From assembly GCA_023432995.1 (NCBI GenBank), contig JAEZES010000224.1, positions 1 to 31,636 of the forward strand: 31,636 nucleotides of DNA, written 5' to 3'. A program made the position numbers and the translations under genes. The notes beneath the pieces are model-generated. The model did no database searches, was not told the origin of the DNA, and worked only from the letters and a program-made list of their open reading frames with translations. How positions within the stretch are numbered: position 1 is the stretch's first letter; each line of letters starts with the position of its first letter. This stretch comes from Pseudomonadota bacterium (lineage in GTDB: Bacteria > Pseudomonadota > Alphaproteobacteria > Sphingomonadales > Sphingomonadaceae). Below are positions 6,981 to 15,561 of this stretch, piece by piece.

Positions 6981-9134
6981 TCAGTTCCTTGCCGAGGCGT
7001 CGGCGTAGTCCTCGTTGCCGCGGGCGATCAGGTAGGCGTGGATCGCCTCAGCGTCCTCGGGCGTCAGAACGTCGGCGAAGCTGACCATGCCGCGCTCCTG
7101 CAGAATGCCCTTGAGCACGACGTCGGCGAACCGCGCGTGCCCCTGCGGGGTCATGAAGCGCAGGTCCTTGACCCCGCCGATGGCGTTGTCGCCGTGGCAG
7201 CGGTTGCAGCCGGTCTGGGCGAACAGCTCGCGCCCGCGGCTGACCTGCGCTTCGCTCGCCGTGAGGAACGGCGGGCGCGGCAGCGCATTCGGCGGTGGCG
7301 GCGGCGGCAAGCTGACGCCGCTGGCGCCGAGCTTGAACACCAGCAGCTTGGCCGTGCCGGTGCGGAACGGGCCGTTGCGGTTGAGGTTCATCACCGGCGA
7401 GCCGCCCCAGCCGGCGTTGATGGCGATGTATTGCTCGCCGTCGATCATGTAGGTGATCGGCCCCGCGACCGGGGCTTGGTCGATCGGCATCTCCCACAGC
7501 TTCGTGCCGTCGCTCGCGCGGTAGATCGCCAGCGTCTTGTCAATCGTGCCCTGGATCAGGAGGTTGCCCGCGGTGGCGAGCACGCCGCCCGAGCCGGGGA
7601 TGCCGTAGTCGACGCGCCAGGCCTCGCTCTGGGTCACCGGGTTCCACGCCAGCAGGTAGCCCTTCTCGGTCGCCACCGCCTCGGCCTGCAGCCGCGCGCG
7701 CAGCTCGGGCTCGTTGCCGAACTGCTGGCCGGAGTTGCTGCGGCCCTTGACGTAGCGGTACTGCCCGTCCTCGGCCCGGGCGTAGATCGCCCCCTGTTCC
7801 TGCGCCGAGAAGTAGACGAGCCCGGTGATCGGGCTGTAGCTCATCGGATGCCAGGTGTGCCCGGCCATCCAGCTTGGGCTCATCAGGTGCGGCGTGGTCG
7901 TGTTGTGCGCGCCGGGCCTCAGCACCGGGCGCCCGGTCGCCATGTCGATGTGGCTCGCCCAGGTGTTGACCGAGGTATAGCTCTTGGCGCTGATCAGCTC
8001 GCCCGTCCGGCGGTCGATCACGTAGAAGAACGCGTTCTTCGGCGCGTGCATGATCACCTGGCGGGTTGCCCCGCCGATCTCGAGGTCGGCCAGCACCATC
8101 GGCTGGGTACAGGTGTAGTCCCAGTCCTCCTCGGGCACTTCCTGGTAGTGCCAGCGGTACTCGCCGGTGTCGGCGTCGACCGCGACGATCGAGCACAGGA
8201 ACAGGTTGTCGCCCTCGCCCTGGCTGCGGAAATACCACGAGTGCGGGCTGCCGTTGCCGGTGCCGATGTAGACCAGGTTGAGCTCGGGATCGTAGGCGAA
8301 GCTGTCCCACGCGTTGCCGCCGCCGCCGGCTGCGACTTCCCAGAACCGGCCGTGCCAGGTCGGCTGGGCGATCGCCATCGCGCTGTCCGACGCTTCGCCG
8401 TCGGGGCCCGCCGCGGGGTCGGTCGGGACGATGTAGAACTTCCACAGCTTGGCGCCGGTCTCGGCATCCCATGCCGTGACGAACCCGCGCGAGCCGTAGT
8501 CGGCGCCGCCGTTGCCGATCACGACCTTGCCGTCGTAGACCCGCGGCGCGCCGGTGATCGAATACTCGTGACCTTCAGGGAAGGTCTGCACGCTCCAGAT
8601 CTCGCGCCCGTCCTTCGCATCGATCGCGATCAGCCGCCCGTCGAGCGCGCCGATGTAGATCTTGCCGTTCCACGCCGCGATGCCCCGGGCCGACGGCCCG
8701 CAGCAGGCCAGCCGCGCCCACTCGGGCCCGACCTGCGGATCGTAGGTCCACAGCTTGCGGCCGGTCTTGCCGTCGTAGGCGGTGACAACGTTGTAGATGC
8801 TGACGTTGTACAGCACCCCGTCGATCACCAGCGGGCTCGCCTGCACGCCGCGGAAGGTTTCGAGGTCGTCGTACCAGGCGAGACCGAGCGCCTGCACATT
8901 CTCGTCGTTGATCTGATCGAGCGGGCTGAAGCGCTGCTCGTCCCAGGTGCGGCTGTAGCTTTGCCAGTCGCCGGCCTGGGCCGGCGCATCGGCATTGCGC
9001 ATGCTCGCCCCGTCGACCGCCGCCGGCCCGCCCTGCGCCGCCACGCCCGAGGCGAACAGCGCCAGCCCGCTCACCAGCCCAAGTGCCGAGGCCGAGACCC
9101 CCCGGCGCATCGCTTGCAGCATTCCTGATCCCAT
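6981..9134 (-). CDS. PQQ-dependent quinohaemoprotein alcohol dehydrogenase (type II, with cytochrome c domain)
   Basis: A 717-aa periplasmic enzyme with an eight-bladed PQQ propeller (about 40-600) and a C-terminal cytochrome c domain with one CNRCH haem site, joined by a proline-rich linker (SLPPPPPPNA). It has the vicinal disulfide C144-C145 (LACCGPSARG), N294 of TGNGSP, the catalytic aspartate D339 in DWDYTCTQP and several tryptophan-docking repeats. Such enzymes oxidise alcohols to aldehydes and pass electrons to cytochrome c. The residue after WDY is T, not D, so a lanthanide-type XoxF site is not indicated. Oddly, the usual calcium-binding Glu of NGGAEFG is Asp here (D212, NGGADYG). The start is uncertain: ATG at 9134, 9122 or 9110; the last begins MRRGVSASALG, a tidy signal peptide. 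The tandem SnoaL-like gene lies downstream and an SMP-30-like gene is divergent. The substrate is unknown. Confidence 0.92.
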   Translation of the reverse strand: MGSGMLQAMRRGVSASALGLVSGLALFASGVAAQGGPAAVDGASMRNADAPAQAGDWQSYSRTWDEQRFSPLDQINDENVQALGLAWYDDLETFRGVQASPLVIDGVLYNVSIYNVVTAYDGKTGRKLWTYDPQVGPEWARLACCGPSARGIAAWNGKIYIGALDGRLIAIDAKDGREIWSVQTFPEGHEYSITGAPRVYDGKVVIGNGGADYGSRGFVTAWDAETGAKLWKFYIVPTDPAAGPDGEASDSAMAIAQPTWHGRFWEVAAGGGGNAWDSFAYDPELNLVYIGTGNGSPHSWYFRSQGEGDNLFLCSIVAVDADTGEYRWHYQEVPEEDWDYTCTQPMVLADLEIGGATRQVIMHAPKNAFFYVIDRRTGELISAKSYTSVNTWASHIDMATGRPVLRPGAHNTTTPHLMSPSWMAGHTWHPMSYSPITGLVYFSAQEQGAIYARAEDGQYRYVKGRSNSGQQFGNEPELRARLQAEAVATEKGYLLAWNPVTQSEAWRVDYGIPGSGGVLATAGNLLIQGTIDKTLAIYRASDGTKLWEMPIDQAPVAGPITYMIDGEQYIAINAGWGGSPVMNLNRNGPFRTGTAKLLVFKLGASGVSLPPPPPPNALPRPPFLTASEAQVSRGRELFAQTGCNRCHGDNAIGGVKDLRFMTPQGHARFADVVLKGILQERGMVSFADVLTPEDAEAIHAYLIARGNEDYADASARN

Positions 9135-9247
9135 CCCTCTTGCCGGCGCAGGGATAAAGCAGGGATCGCGAAAAGAAACCCTCGAAAACCGGCTTTCCTC
9201 GCCGGATCAGCCGCCTATCATGCGCCCGCTGCGGAAGAGGATGAACG
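9135..9247. promoter_or_regulatory. Divergent intergenic region between PQQ dehydrogenase and SMP-30-like genes
   Basis: These 113 nt must hold both promoters. I see no copy of the TGNTANCGNTANCN operator here, unlike the polysaccharide genes, and no convincing -35/-10 pair. An imperfect GC-rich inverted repeat (AACCGGC...GCCGGAT, about 9187-9210) is the only structure noted. Confidence 0.35.
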
Positions 9248-10174
9248 ATGCGCGGACTGTCTGTTTCGATTGCGGCCTTGTTCCTGTCGCTGGCCGGCGC
9301 GGCCGCGGCCCAGGCCGACATTCCGATCAACGGCAGCCGGGTTCACCCTGAAAGCATCACCTCCGATGCCGCGGGCACCATCTATGTCGGCAGCGTCTCG
9401 GGCACGATCTACCGCGCCGCGGCCGGAGCCGCGAGCGCCGAGCCGTGGATCGCGCCGAGCGCGCAGAACGGGCTGACCTCGCTGTTCGGCGTCCTCGCCG
9501 ACGACAGCCGGGGACTGCTGTGGGTGTGCAACAACCCGCCGTTCGGCGGCCCGCCGCAGCCGGGCGCGAAATCGTCGCTCAAGGCGTTCGACCTGGCGAC
9601 CGGCCAGCTCAGCGCCACCTACGACCTGCCCGGCGAAGGGCCATTCGCCTGCAACGACATCGCGATCGCCGCCGACGGCACGACGTTCGCCACCGAGACC
9701 GCGGGCGGGCGGATCTTCGCTCTCGCGCCCAACGCCAACGAACTGACGCTGTTCGCCGCCGATCCGGCGCTGGTCGGCATCGACGGCATCGCCTTTGCCG
9801 AGGACGGGACGATGTACATCAACAACGTCCGCCAGAACTCGATGCAGCGCGTCGATCGCGACGGCTCCGCCTTCGTCGGGCTGACCACGCTCACGCTGTC
9901 GCAGCCGATCAGCGGGCCCGACGGGCTACGCCACGTCTCGGGCAACCGCTTTCTCCAGGCGGAGGGGCCGGGCAACCGCGTTACCTACGTCGACATCGAA
10001 GGCGACCGGGCGACCATCACGCCGGTCAAGACCGGGCTCGACTCGTCGCCCGGCGTGACCCGCGTCGGCCGCACCGGCTACGCCACCGAAGGCAAGATCG
10101 GTTACCTGTTCGACCCCGCCTTGCGCGACAAGAACCCGGACCCGTTCATCATCCGCGCATTCCCTTTGCCCTGA
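9248..10174 (+). CDS. Exported SMP-30/gluconolactonase-like beta-propeller protein
   Basis: A 308-aa protein with signal peptide MRGLSVSIAALFLSLAGAAAAQA. The body has the strand repeats of a six-bladed propeller and metal-site residues of the SMP-30/gluconolactonase family in plausible places: E35 in HPES, N136 in ACNDIAIA, N192/N193 in YINNVRQNS and D225 in GPDGLRHV. Family members hydrolyse sugar lactones or related esters with a divalent metal; some act only as binding propellers. GGAAGAGG lies 7 nt upstream of the ATG. It diverges from the PQQ alcohol dehydrogenase with 113 nt between starts. A lactonase acting on the product of a periplasmic sugar or lactol dehydrogenase would make biochemical sense, but that link is inferred from position only. 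Confidence 0.8.
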   Translation: MRGLSVSIAALFLSLAGAAAAQADIPINGSRVHPESITSDAAGTIYVGSVSGTIYRAAAGAASAEPWIAPSAQNGLTSLFGVLADDSRGLLWVCNNPPFGGPPQPGAKSSLKAFDLATGQLSATYDLPGEGPFACNDIAIAADGTTFATETAGGRIFALAPNANELTLFAADPALVGIDGIAFAEDGTMYINNVRQNSMQRVDRDGSAFVGLTTLTLSQPISGPDGLRHVSGNRFLQAEGPGNRVTYVDIEGDRATITPVKTGLDSSPGVTRVGRTGYATEGKIGYLFDPALRDKNPDPFIIRAFPLP

Positions 10175-10184
10175 GCCGCCGGAC

Positions 10185-10198
10185 CGGAGCTGGCTCCG
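10185..10198 (+). terminator. Small hairpin after the SMP-30-like gene
   Basis: CGGAGC and GCTCCG are separated by 2 nt, 11 nt beyond the stop codon at 10172-10174. A pyrimidine-rich stretch follows but no clear T-run, so this is a weak terminator candidate. The rest of the 197-nt gap up to the EF-G-like gene shows no other feature I can support. Confidence 0.3.
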
Positions 10199-10371
10199 CT
10201 CTCCGTCTTTGAACCCGAACGGGCGGCGCGACGCGCTGCCCTGTCCGCATCCGGGACTGTCCCGATCGCTCCGCAAGCAAACCATCTTGCCTTCCACGGC
10301 AGTTGGGTTGATCCTGCAGCCAGGGATCGCCTTTGGACTCTCCGGGACGGGAGGCAACCAAGGGGAAGGAC

Positions 10372-12402
10372 ATGGATGCCATCGGATGCGGCACGCGCGC
10401 GATCGCGCTCGTAGGCCCCGCCGGCGCCGGCAAGACTAGTCTCGCGGAAGCGCTGCTTCACGCCGCCGGCGCCATTCACCGCCTGGGCTCGGTCGAGGGG
10501 GGCACCTCGCTCGGCGATGCCAGCCCCGAAGCCCGCGCCCGCGGCGGATCGACCGAACTCAACCTGCTGCGCTTCGACTGGGGCGGCGACAGCTACGTCC
10601 TGCTCGACACGCCCGGCTCGCCGAGCTTCGCCGGCGATACCGCCTGCGCGCTCGAGGTCGCCGACCTCGCGCTGGTGGTGATCGGTCCCGAGCCCGAGCG
10701 CGCCGCGCTGGTCGAGCCGATCCTGCGCGAGCTCGAGGCGAGCGGGGTGCCGCATGCGATCTTCGTCAACAAGATCGACAAGGCTCGCGGTTCGATCGAG
10801 GCGGTGCTCGAGGCGCTGCAGCCGATGTCGAAGCCGCCGCTGGTCGCGCGGCAGATCCCGATCGCCAGCGGCGAGGATGTCACCGGGTTCGTCGATCTCG
10901 CGCTCGACCGCGCCTACAAGTACCGGCCGGGCCAGCCCTCCGAGCAGGTGCCGCTCGCCGACGAACTGCAGGAGAGCGAGAGCGCGGCGCACTTCAAGAT
11001 GCTCGAGCACCTTGCGGACCACGACGACTACCTGCTCGAGCAGTTGCTGACCGACCAGGAGCCGGACCTGGTGACGGTGTTCGGCGACCTCAAGCGCGAG
11101 ACGGCCGACGGCCTGATCGTGCCGATCTTCTTCGGATCGGCGCTCAACGGGTTCGGCGTGCGCCGGCTGCTCAAGGCGCTGCGTCACGACACGCCCGCGC
11201 CCGAGACGACCGCCGCGCGGCTCGGCATCGAGCGCGCCGCGGCCCAGGTGTTCAAGATTTCGCACGGCAGCACGATCGGCCGGCTGGCGCTGGCACGCGT
11301 GTTCGGCGGCGCGCTCGCCGAGGGCGGTGAGCTGTTCGGAACCGACGGCAAGCCGCAACGGACCGGCTCGCTGTTCGCGATCCAGGGCGCCGCCACCACC
11401 AAGCTCGCCAAGGCCGGCCCCGGCGACGTGGTCGGAATCGCCAAGGCCGACGCGGTCGGAGCGGGCGACCGCCTGGGCATCGGCGCGCCGGCGCCTGCCA
11501 GCGGCGCCGTGCGGACGCCGCTGATCGCCAACTCGGCCGTGTCGATCTCGGTCAAGGATCACAAGGACGAGGTCCGGCTGTCCGCGGCGCTCAACAAGCT
11601 GGTCGAGGAAGATCCCGGCCTGTCGTGGGACACGATCGAGGAATCGCACGAGACGCTGCTCCACGGGCTCAGCGACGAGCACCTGCAGGTCGCGCTCGAG
11701 CGGCTCAAGCGGCGCTACGGCGTGGCGGTCAATGTCGGCCAGCCCTCGGTCGCGTTCCGCGAGACGATCCGCAAGCCCGCCAGCCAGCGTGGACGGCACA
11801 AGAAGCAGTCGGGCGGGCACGGCCAGTACGGCGACGTGGTCATCGAGATCCGGCCGCTGCCGCGCGGCGAAGGCTTCGTGTTCGAGGACCGCATCACCGG
11901 CGGCGTGATCCCGCGGCAGTACATCCCGGCGGTCGAGGCGGGGATCAAGGACGCGATGCTCAAGGGGCCGCTCGGATGCCGGGTGGTCGACGTCGCCGTG
12001 GCGCTGGTCGACGGATCGTTCCACAGCGTCGACAGCTCCGAACTCGCCTTCCGCACCGCCGGCCGGATGGCGATGAGTGCCGCGCTCGCCGCCGCCTCGC
12101 CGTACCTGCTCGAGCCGGTCGCGCACGTGACGATCCACTCACCGGGCAGCGCCACCTCGAAGATCACCTCGGCGCTCTCCAGCCACCGCGCGCGGATGCT
12201 GGGCATGGAGCCGCGCGAGGGCTGGTCGCGGTGGGAGACGATCGAGGCGCTGGTGCCCGAGGCGGAACTGCGCGCGTTCGGCACCGAGCTGCGCTCGTAC
12301 AGCCAGGGCATGGCAAGCTACGAGGCGCGCCACGACCACCTCGCCGAGGTCAACGAGAAGCTCGCGCAATCGATCGTGCAGCAGGTGCACGAGCCGGCCT
12401 AG
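10372..12402 (+). CDS. Elongation factor G-like translational GTPase (EF-G2 type)
   Basis: The ATG at 10372 is chosen because AAGGGGAAGG lies just upstream; an in-frame ATG at 10333 lacks this. The 676-aa product has the EF-G domain order: GTPase with P-loop GPAGAGKT (15-22), DTPG (79-82) and NKID (133-136), beta-barrel domain II, domain III, domain IV with GGHGQYGDV, and domain V ending near RSYSQGMASYEARHDHL. It is not the main EF-G. Its switch I is GDASPEARARGGSTEL rather than the canonical EQERGITI form, and the position after DTPG, normally the catalytic histidine of DTPGH, is serine (S83). These changes mark the EF-G2/FusA2-like paralogues, whose role in translation or stress is not settled. 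It stands alone and converges on the DUF1501 gene with only 10 nt between stops. Confidence 0.9.
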   Translation: MDAIGCGTRAIALVGPAGAGKTSLAEALLHAAGAIHRLGSVEGGTSLGDASPEARARGGSTELNLLRFDWGGDSYVLLDTPGSPSFAGDTACALEVADLALVVIGPEPERAALVEPILRELEASGVPHAIFVNKIDKARGSIEAVLEALQPMSKPPLVARQIPIASGEDVTGFVDLALDRAYKYRPGQPSEQVPLADELQESESAAHFKMLEHLADHDDYLLEQLLTDQEPDLVTVFGDLKRETADGLIVPIFFGSALNGFGVRRLLKALRHDTPAPETTAARLGIERAAAQVFKISHGSTIGRLALARVFGGALAEGGELFGTDGKPQRTGSLFAIQGAATTKLAKAGPGDVVGIAKADAVGAGDRLGIGAPAPASGAVRTPLIANSAVSISVKDHKDEVRLSAALNKLVEEDPGLSWDTIEESHETLLHGLSDEHLQVALERLKRRYGVAVNVGQPSVAFRETIRKPASQRGRHKKQSGGHGQYGDVVIEIRPLPRGEGFVFEDRITGGVIPRQYIPAVEAGIKDAMLKGPLGCRVVDVAVALVDGSFHSVDSSELAFRTAGRMAMSAALAAASPYLLEPVAHVTIHSPGSATSKITSALSSHRARMLGMEPREGWSRWETIEALVPEAELRAFGTELRSYSQGMASYEARHDHLAEVNEKLAQSIVQQVHEPA

Positions 12403-12412
12403 CCCGGCGACG

Positions 12413-13822
12413 TCAGACGAACCCTAGGTTGCGGGTGGCGAAGTTGCCGATGTTCGGGAGAACCGTCGGCATCTCGCTGTCGGGAACGCCGAACCAGCTG
12501 GCCAGCGTCGCCGCGTACTGGTCGATCGCGGTGCTCGGCAGCAGCCGGCCCTGCCCTACCTGGTCCTCGGTCTCGACCGACATGTGCGGCGCGGTGCCGT
12601 AGTAGCGGCCGCCGCGGACCGCGCCGCCGACGACGAAATGATGGCTCCCCCAGCCATGGTCGGAGCCGTCGGAGTTGCTGACCAGCGTGCGCCCGAAGTC
12701 GGAGGCGGTGAAGGTCGTCACCTGGTGCGCCACGCCGAGCTCGACCGTGGCCATGTAGAACGCGGCGATCGCTTCGTCGACCTGCGCCATCAGCTTCGCA
12801 TGCTTGGGGCCGAGGTCGTTGTGGTGGTCGAACTCGTCGAGCGAGACGAAGAACACCTGCCGCTTGGAGCCGAGCTCGCGCCGCGCACCGATCAGCCGGG
12901 CGACGATCCTGAGCTGGTCGGCGAGCGGGTTCTCGCCCGGCACCGGGTCGAACGAGGTTTCGAGCGTGACCTTGTCGAGCGCGCCGTTGACGATGCCTTC
13001 CATCGCCATCGAGCGCCGCGCGAGCCGGGCCAGCTCGTTCTCGAACACGTGCCCGCTCGGCCGCGTGACCAGCTGCTCGAGCGCAGCGCTCACCGCGGGC
13101 GTGGCCCACGGCACCGTCTTGACCCCGCGGAACGGGATCGCACCCGAGGGGCTGACCTGGTACTGCAGCGCTTGGCGCCCCGAGACGAACACCGCGTTGC
13201 CCGAAGCCGAGATGCAGGTCAGCAGCGACTGCTCGTTGCTCGACAACGCGAGGTCGCCGAGCCGGCCGCCCCAGCCGATCGTCGAGCCTTCGCTGCCGAG
13301 CGCCTGCCAGAAGCTCTGCTGGTCGTTGTGCGAGAACAGCTTGGGGGGCAGCGGATAGCGGGCGCGATCGGGGCTGTTGTACTCGGCGAACGTGAGCGGA
13401 GTGACCAGCGCGCCGACATTGAGCTGGACGGCCAGCTTGCCGCTGTCGAACAGCACCTTGAGCCGCGGGCAGTAGGGCGCCAGCGCGAACTGCTGGTCGT
13501 CGGTCAGCGTCTGCGCCACGCGCGGCTGGAGCACCGTGTCCCCGAGCAGCTCCCGGCGAAAGGCGAGATTGCCGCGGATTGCGGCATAGCGCGCGTAATT
13601 GCGCCGATCGTAGGGAATCAGCGTGTTGGCGTGGTCGTTGCCACCATAGAGGAACACGCACACGAGCGCGCGGTAGTCGTCGCTCGGGGCGGCCTGGGCG
13701 GCCGCCTCGCTCGCGCTCGCCAGCTCCATCGCCAGCGGCGCCGCCGCGCCCATCACGCCGAGCTGCGAGGCGCGGCGGAGGAGCGCGCGGCGGGTCAGGC
13801 TGCGGGTGACGATGCCGGTCAT
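12413..13822 (-). CDS. Tat-exported DUF1501 family protein
   Basis: The start at 13822 overlaps the TGA of the DUF1800 gene (ATGA). It gives a 469-aa product with a twin-arginine signal (RSLTRRALLRRAS, then a hydrophobic stretch to SASEAAAQA). A longer frame reaching 14083 runs inside DUF1800 and is rejected. DUF1501 features follow: LVCVFLYGGNDHANTLIPYD near the N terminus, then VFFVSLDEFDHHNDLG, TTFTASDFGRTLVSN, and GSDHGWGSHHFVVGG. The family is related in fold to the alkaline phosphatase/sulfatase group; the GGND, DFGRT and HGWGSHH residues probably form a metal site. No substrate is known. Tat export suggests folding with a cofactor in the cytoplasm before release to the periplasm. The partner is the DUF1800 protein, an association seen in many bacteria. 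Confidence 0.9.
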   Translation of the reverse strand: MTGIVTRSLTRRALLRRASQLGVMGAAAPLAMELASASEAAAQAAPSDDYRALVCVFLYGGNDHANTLIPYDRRNYARYAAIRGNLAFRRELLGDTVLQPRVAQTLTDDQQFALAPYCPRLKVLFDSGKLAVQLNVGALVTPLTFAEYNSPDRARYPLPPKLFSHNDQQSFWQALGSEGSTIGWGGRLGDLALSSNEQSLLTCISASGNAVFVSGRQALQYQVSPSGAIPFRGVKTVPWATPAVSAALEQLVTRPSGHVFENELARLARRSMAMEGIVNGALDKVTLETSFDPVPGENPLADQLRIVARLIGARRELGSKRQVFFVSLDEFDHHNDLGPKHAKLMAQVDEAIAAFYMATVELGVAHQVTTFTASDFGRTLVSNSDGSDHGWGSHHFVVGGAVRGGRYYGTAPHMSVETEDQVGQGRLLPSTAIDQYAATLASWFGVPDSEMPTVLPNIGNFATRNLGFV

Positions 13823-15411
13823 TTCTGCACCAGGTATTCGGGCGCGCACATGACCAGCAGGCAGGCGCTGGCGAGTGCGTTGCGTTTGTGTGCCGCGTCG
13901 CTGTCGGCGGTCACCCCGAGGCTTGCCACGGCGCCTTCGATCAGTGCGCAAGTCTCGGGTGAAAGCTGGTCGGCGGTGAAGTGCAGGTTGAGCCAGCGCA
14001 CGACCTCGTGTGCATCGTGGGCGAAGCCCATCATCGCCGCGTAAGTCGGCTTGACGTCGGCGTAGCCGGTATGGATCGCCCACTGCAGGAAGTTCGCGTA
14101 GCCGGCGATGCTGGTCTCGTTGGCGAGCTGGAATTCGGGCGCGACCATGCCCGCCTCGGCGATCGCGGTCTGCGGCGGGACGTAGCCGGGGCGGAAGAAG
14201 TTGAATACCGACGGCGAGCGCAGCGGGCTCTGACCGAGCGACTGCCCGGCGTTGGAGGTATCATAGATGCCCCACTTGCCGTTGTCGGATTCGATCCCGA
14301 CGGTCCGCGCCCAGCCCGCATAGCGTAGCACGGGCTCGCGCAGCTTGCCGCCGGTCCGCGGGTCCGACGGCGCGAGCGCCTCGGGATCGGTCAGCACCGC
14401 GCTCCACACTGCCTTGAGGTCGCCGCGCACGCCCTCGCCGTTGTCGTCGAACGCCGCGGCGACGCGCGCGACGTAGGCCGGGCTCGGATTGCTCGTCACC
14501 AGCCGCTGGATCATCTGGTGGCCGAAGAACGGGCCGACGTTGGGATGCTGGAACAGGTGGTCGAGCGCCATGGTCAGCGCCGTCCGGCCGTCGGTTCCGG
14601 CGGGGATATGGAGCCCGAGGACGTCGACCGGCAGCGCCGAGTGCTTCGCGGGGTCGAGCACCATCGGGTCGCGGCAGAACTCGCGGCTCGGCACCGGATA
14701 GTCGAGCCAGGCGACGTCGGTCCGCTCGACCCGCGACATGTCGCGGTCGTAGCCGGTGAACACGCGCGCGAGCTGGGTCACGTCGTCCTGCCGGTAGGTC
14801 TCGATCGGATTGCCCGCCGCGTCGCGCTTGAGCGTGCCGTCGGGGTTGAGCTCGTAGAGCCCGATCGTGAACAGCTGCATGATCTCGCGCGCGTAGTTCT
14901 CGTCGGGCTGGCGGCCGGTCGCCGGGTCCTCCTTCAGGTTGCCGAGCGTGTTGAGATACATGCCCATCGCCGGGTTGAGCGTGACTTCCTCGAGCAGCGT
15001 GCGGAAGTTGCCGAACGCGTTGCGCGCGAGCACGTCCCACCAGCCGGCGAGCATGTAGGGCGGCCAGAACCCGTCGATCGGGTTGAGCGAGACGACGAAG
15101 AACTGCGACAGCGAGAACGCGGCGCGCTGGCGCATCTCGTCGGGCTGGGCGAGCAGCTGGTTCCAGATCATGTGGTCGCCGAACTGCGGCCAGAAATACT
15201 CGCCGCGCTCGGTGATCGCGTCGTAGCCGGCGGAATCGAGCCACTCGGCGCCGGTCTGCCCGCGCGGGCTGGCGAACTGCCGCTCGAGCCAGCCGCGATA
15301 GCCGAGGCGCCTGAGGTCGGCGATGTCGGCGGGCGTGGCGCTGAACTTCGCCCGCAGCAGGAAACGCGCGGCTTCGGTATCGTTCGCGGGCGCCCGGTTG
15401 CTGGCCATCAT
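13819..15411 (-). CDS. DUF1800 family protein
   Basis: A 530-aa protein typical of DUF1800. It opens with EAARFLLRAKFSATPADI and LRRLGYRGWLERQF, then has LAGWWDVLARNAFGNFRTLLEEVTLNPAMGMYLNTL, the signature PDENYAREIMQLFTIGLYEL, GRTALTMALDHLFQHPNVGPF and SPSVFNFFRPGYVPP. No signal peptide is evident at the chosen start; ATGs at 15411 and 15408 are adjacent, and GGGGAGG directly before them fits the second slightly better. The function of DUF1800 is unknown; it nearly always precedes a DUF1501 gene, as here with a 4-nt overlap. An operator-like palindrome and a plausible promoter lie just upstream, tying this pair to the sugar-related genes of the window. Confidence 0.9.
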   Translation of the reverse strand: MMASNRAPANDTEAARFLLRAKFSATPADIADLRRLGYRGWLERQFASPRGQTGAEWLDSAGYDAITERGEYFWPQFGDHMIWNQLLAQPDEMRQRAAFSLSQFFVVSLNPIDGFWPPYMLAGWWDVLARNAFGNFRTLLEEVTLNPAMGMYLNTLGNLKEDPATGRQPDENYAREIMQLFTIGLYELNPDGTLKRDAAGNPIETYRQDDVTQLARVFTGYDRDMSRVERTDVAWLDYPVPSREFCRDPMVLDPAKHSALPVDVLGLHIPAGTDGRTALTMALDHLFQHPNVGPFFGHQMIQRLVTSNPSPAYVARVAAAFDDNGEGVRGDLKAVWSAVLTDPEALAPSDPRTGGKLREPVLRYAGWARTVGIESDNGKWGIYDTSNAGQSLGQSPLRSPSVFNFFRPGYVPPQTAIAEAGMVAPEFQLANETSIAGYANFLQWAIHTGYADVKPTYAAMMGFAHDAHEVVRWLNLHFTADQLSPETCALIEGAVASLGVTADSDAAHKRNALASACLLVMCAPEYLVQK

Positions 15412-15425
15412 CCTCCCCGCCCGCG

Positions 15426-15454
15426 ATTAGGCCGCAAGGCCGGCGTGGGGTCAA
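15426..15454 (-). promoter_or_regulatory. Candidate promoter of the DUF1800/DUF1501 pair
   Basis: On the minus strand TTGACC (15454-15449) and CCTAAT (15431-15426) are separated by 17 nt. The leader to the start codon would be very short (about 7-10 nt), which is unusual. The operator-like palindrome at 15462-15475 lies upstream of the -35 box rather than in the spacer, so a different promoter overlapping the palindrome is possible. Confidence 0.4.
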
Positions 15455-15461
15455 GCGCCGA

Positions 15462-15475
15462 TGATAGCGCTATCG
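15462..15475. promoter_or_regulatory. LacI-family-like operator upstream of DUF1800
   Basis: TGATAGCGCTATCG contains the perfect 12-bp palindrome GATAGCGCTATC and fits TGNTANCGNTANCN. It begins 50 nt upstream of the DUF1800 start, close to the spacing of the other three copies in this window (44-55 nt). Confidence 0.55.
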
Positions 15476-15499
15476 TGGCGCGGAAGGGCTGGGGCGCCA

Positions 15500-15524
15500 A
15501 AAACAGGGACAGTCCCTCTTTTCC
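15500..15524 (-). repeat. Palindromic repeat, copy 1 (inverted relative to copies 2 and 3)
   Basis: The minus strand reads GGAAAAGAGGGACTGTCCCTG, matching the left part of the 25-bp palindrome at 21001-21025; the outer part of one arm has decayed. With copy 2 it forms a head-to-head pair about 37 nt apart in the gap between the DUF1800 promoter and the SnoaL-like gene. Confidence 0.65.
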
Positions 15525-15561
15525 GCGCGGCGTCGCGGGCCAGAGGGGCGGCCCCTTCCTC

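Noticed and set aside
13823..14083. N-terminal extension of the DUF1501 protein
   Set aside because: The extra 87 residues are an out-of-frame reading of DUF1800; the ATGA overlap at 13819-13822 followed by a Tat signal marks the true start.
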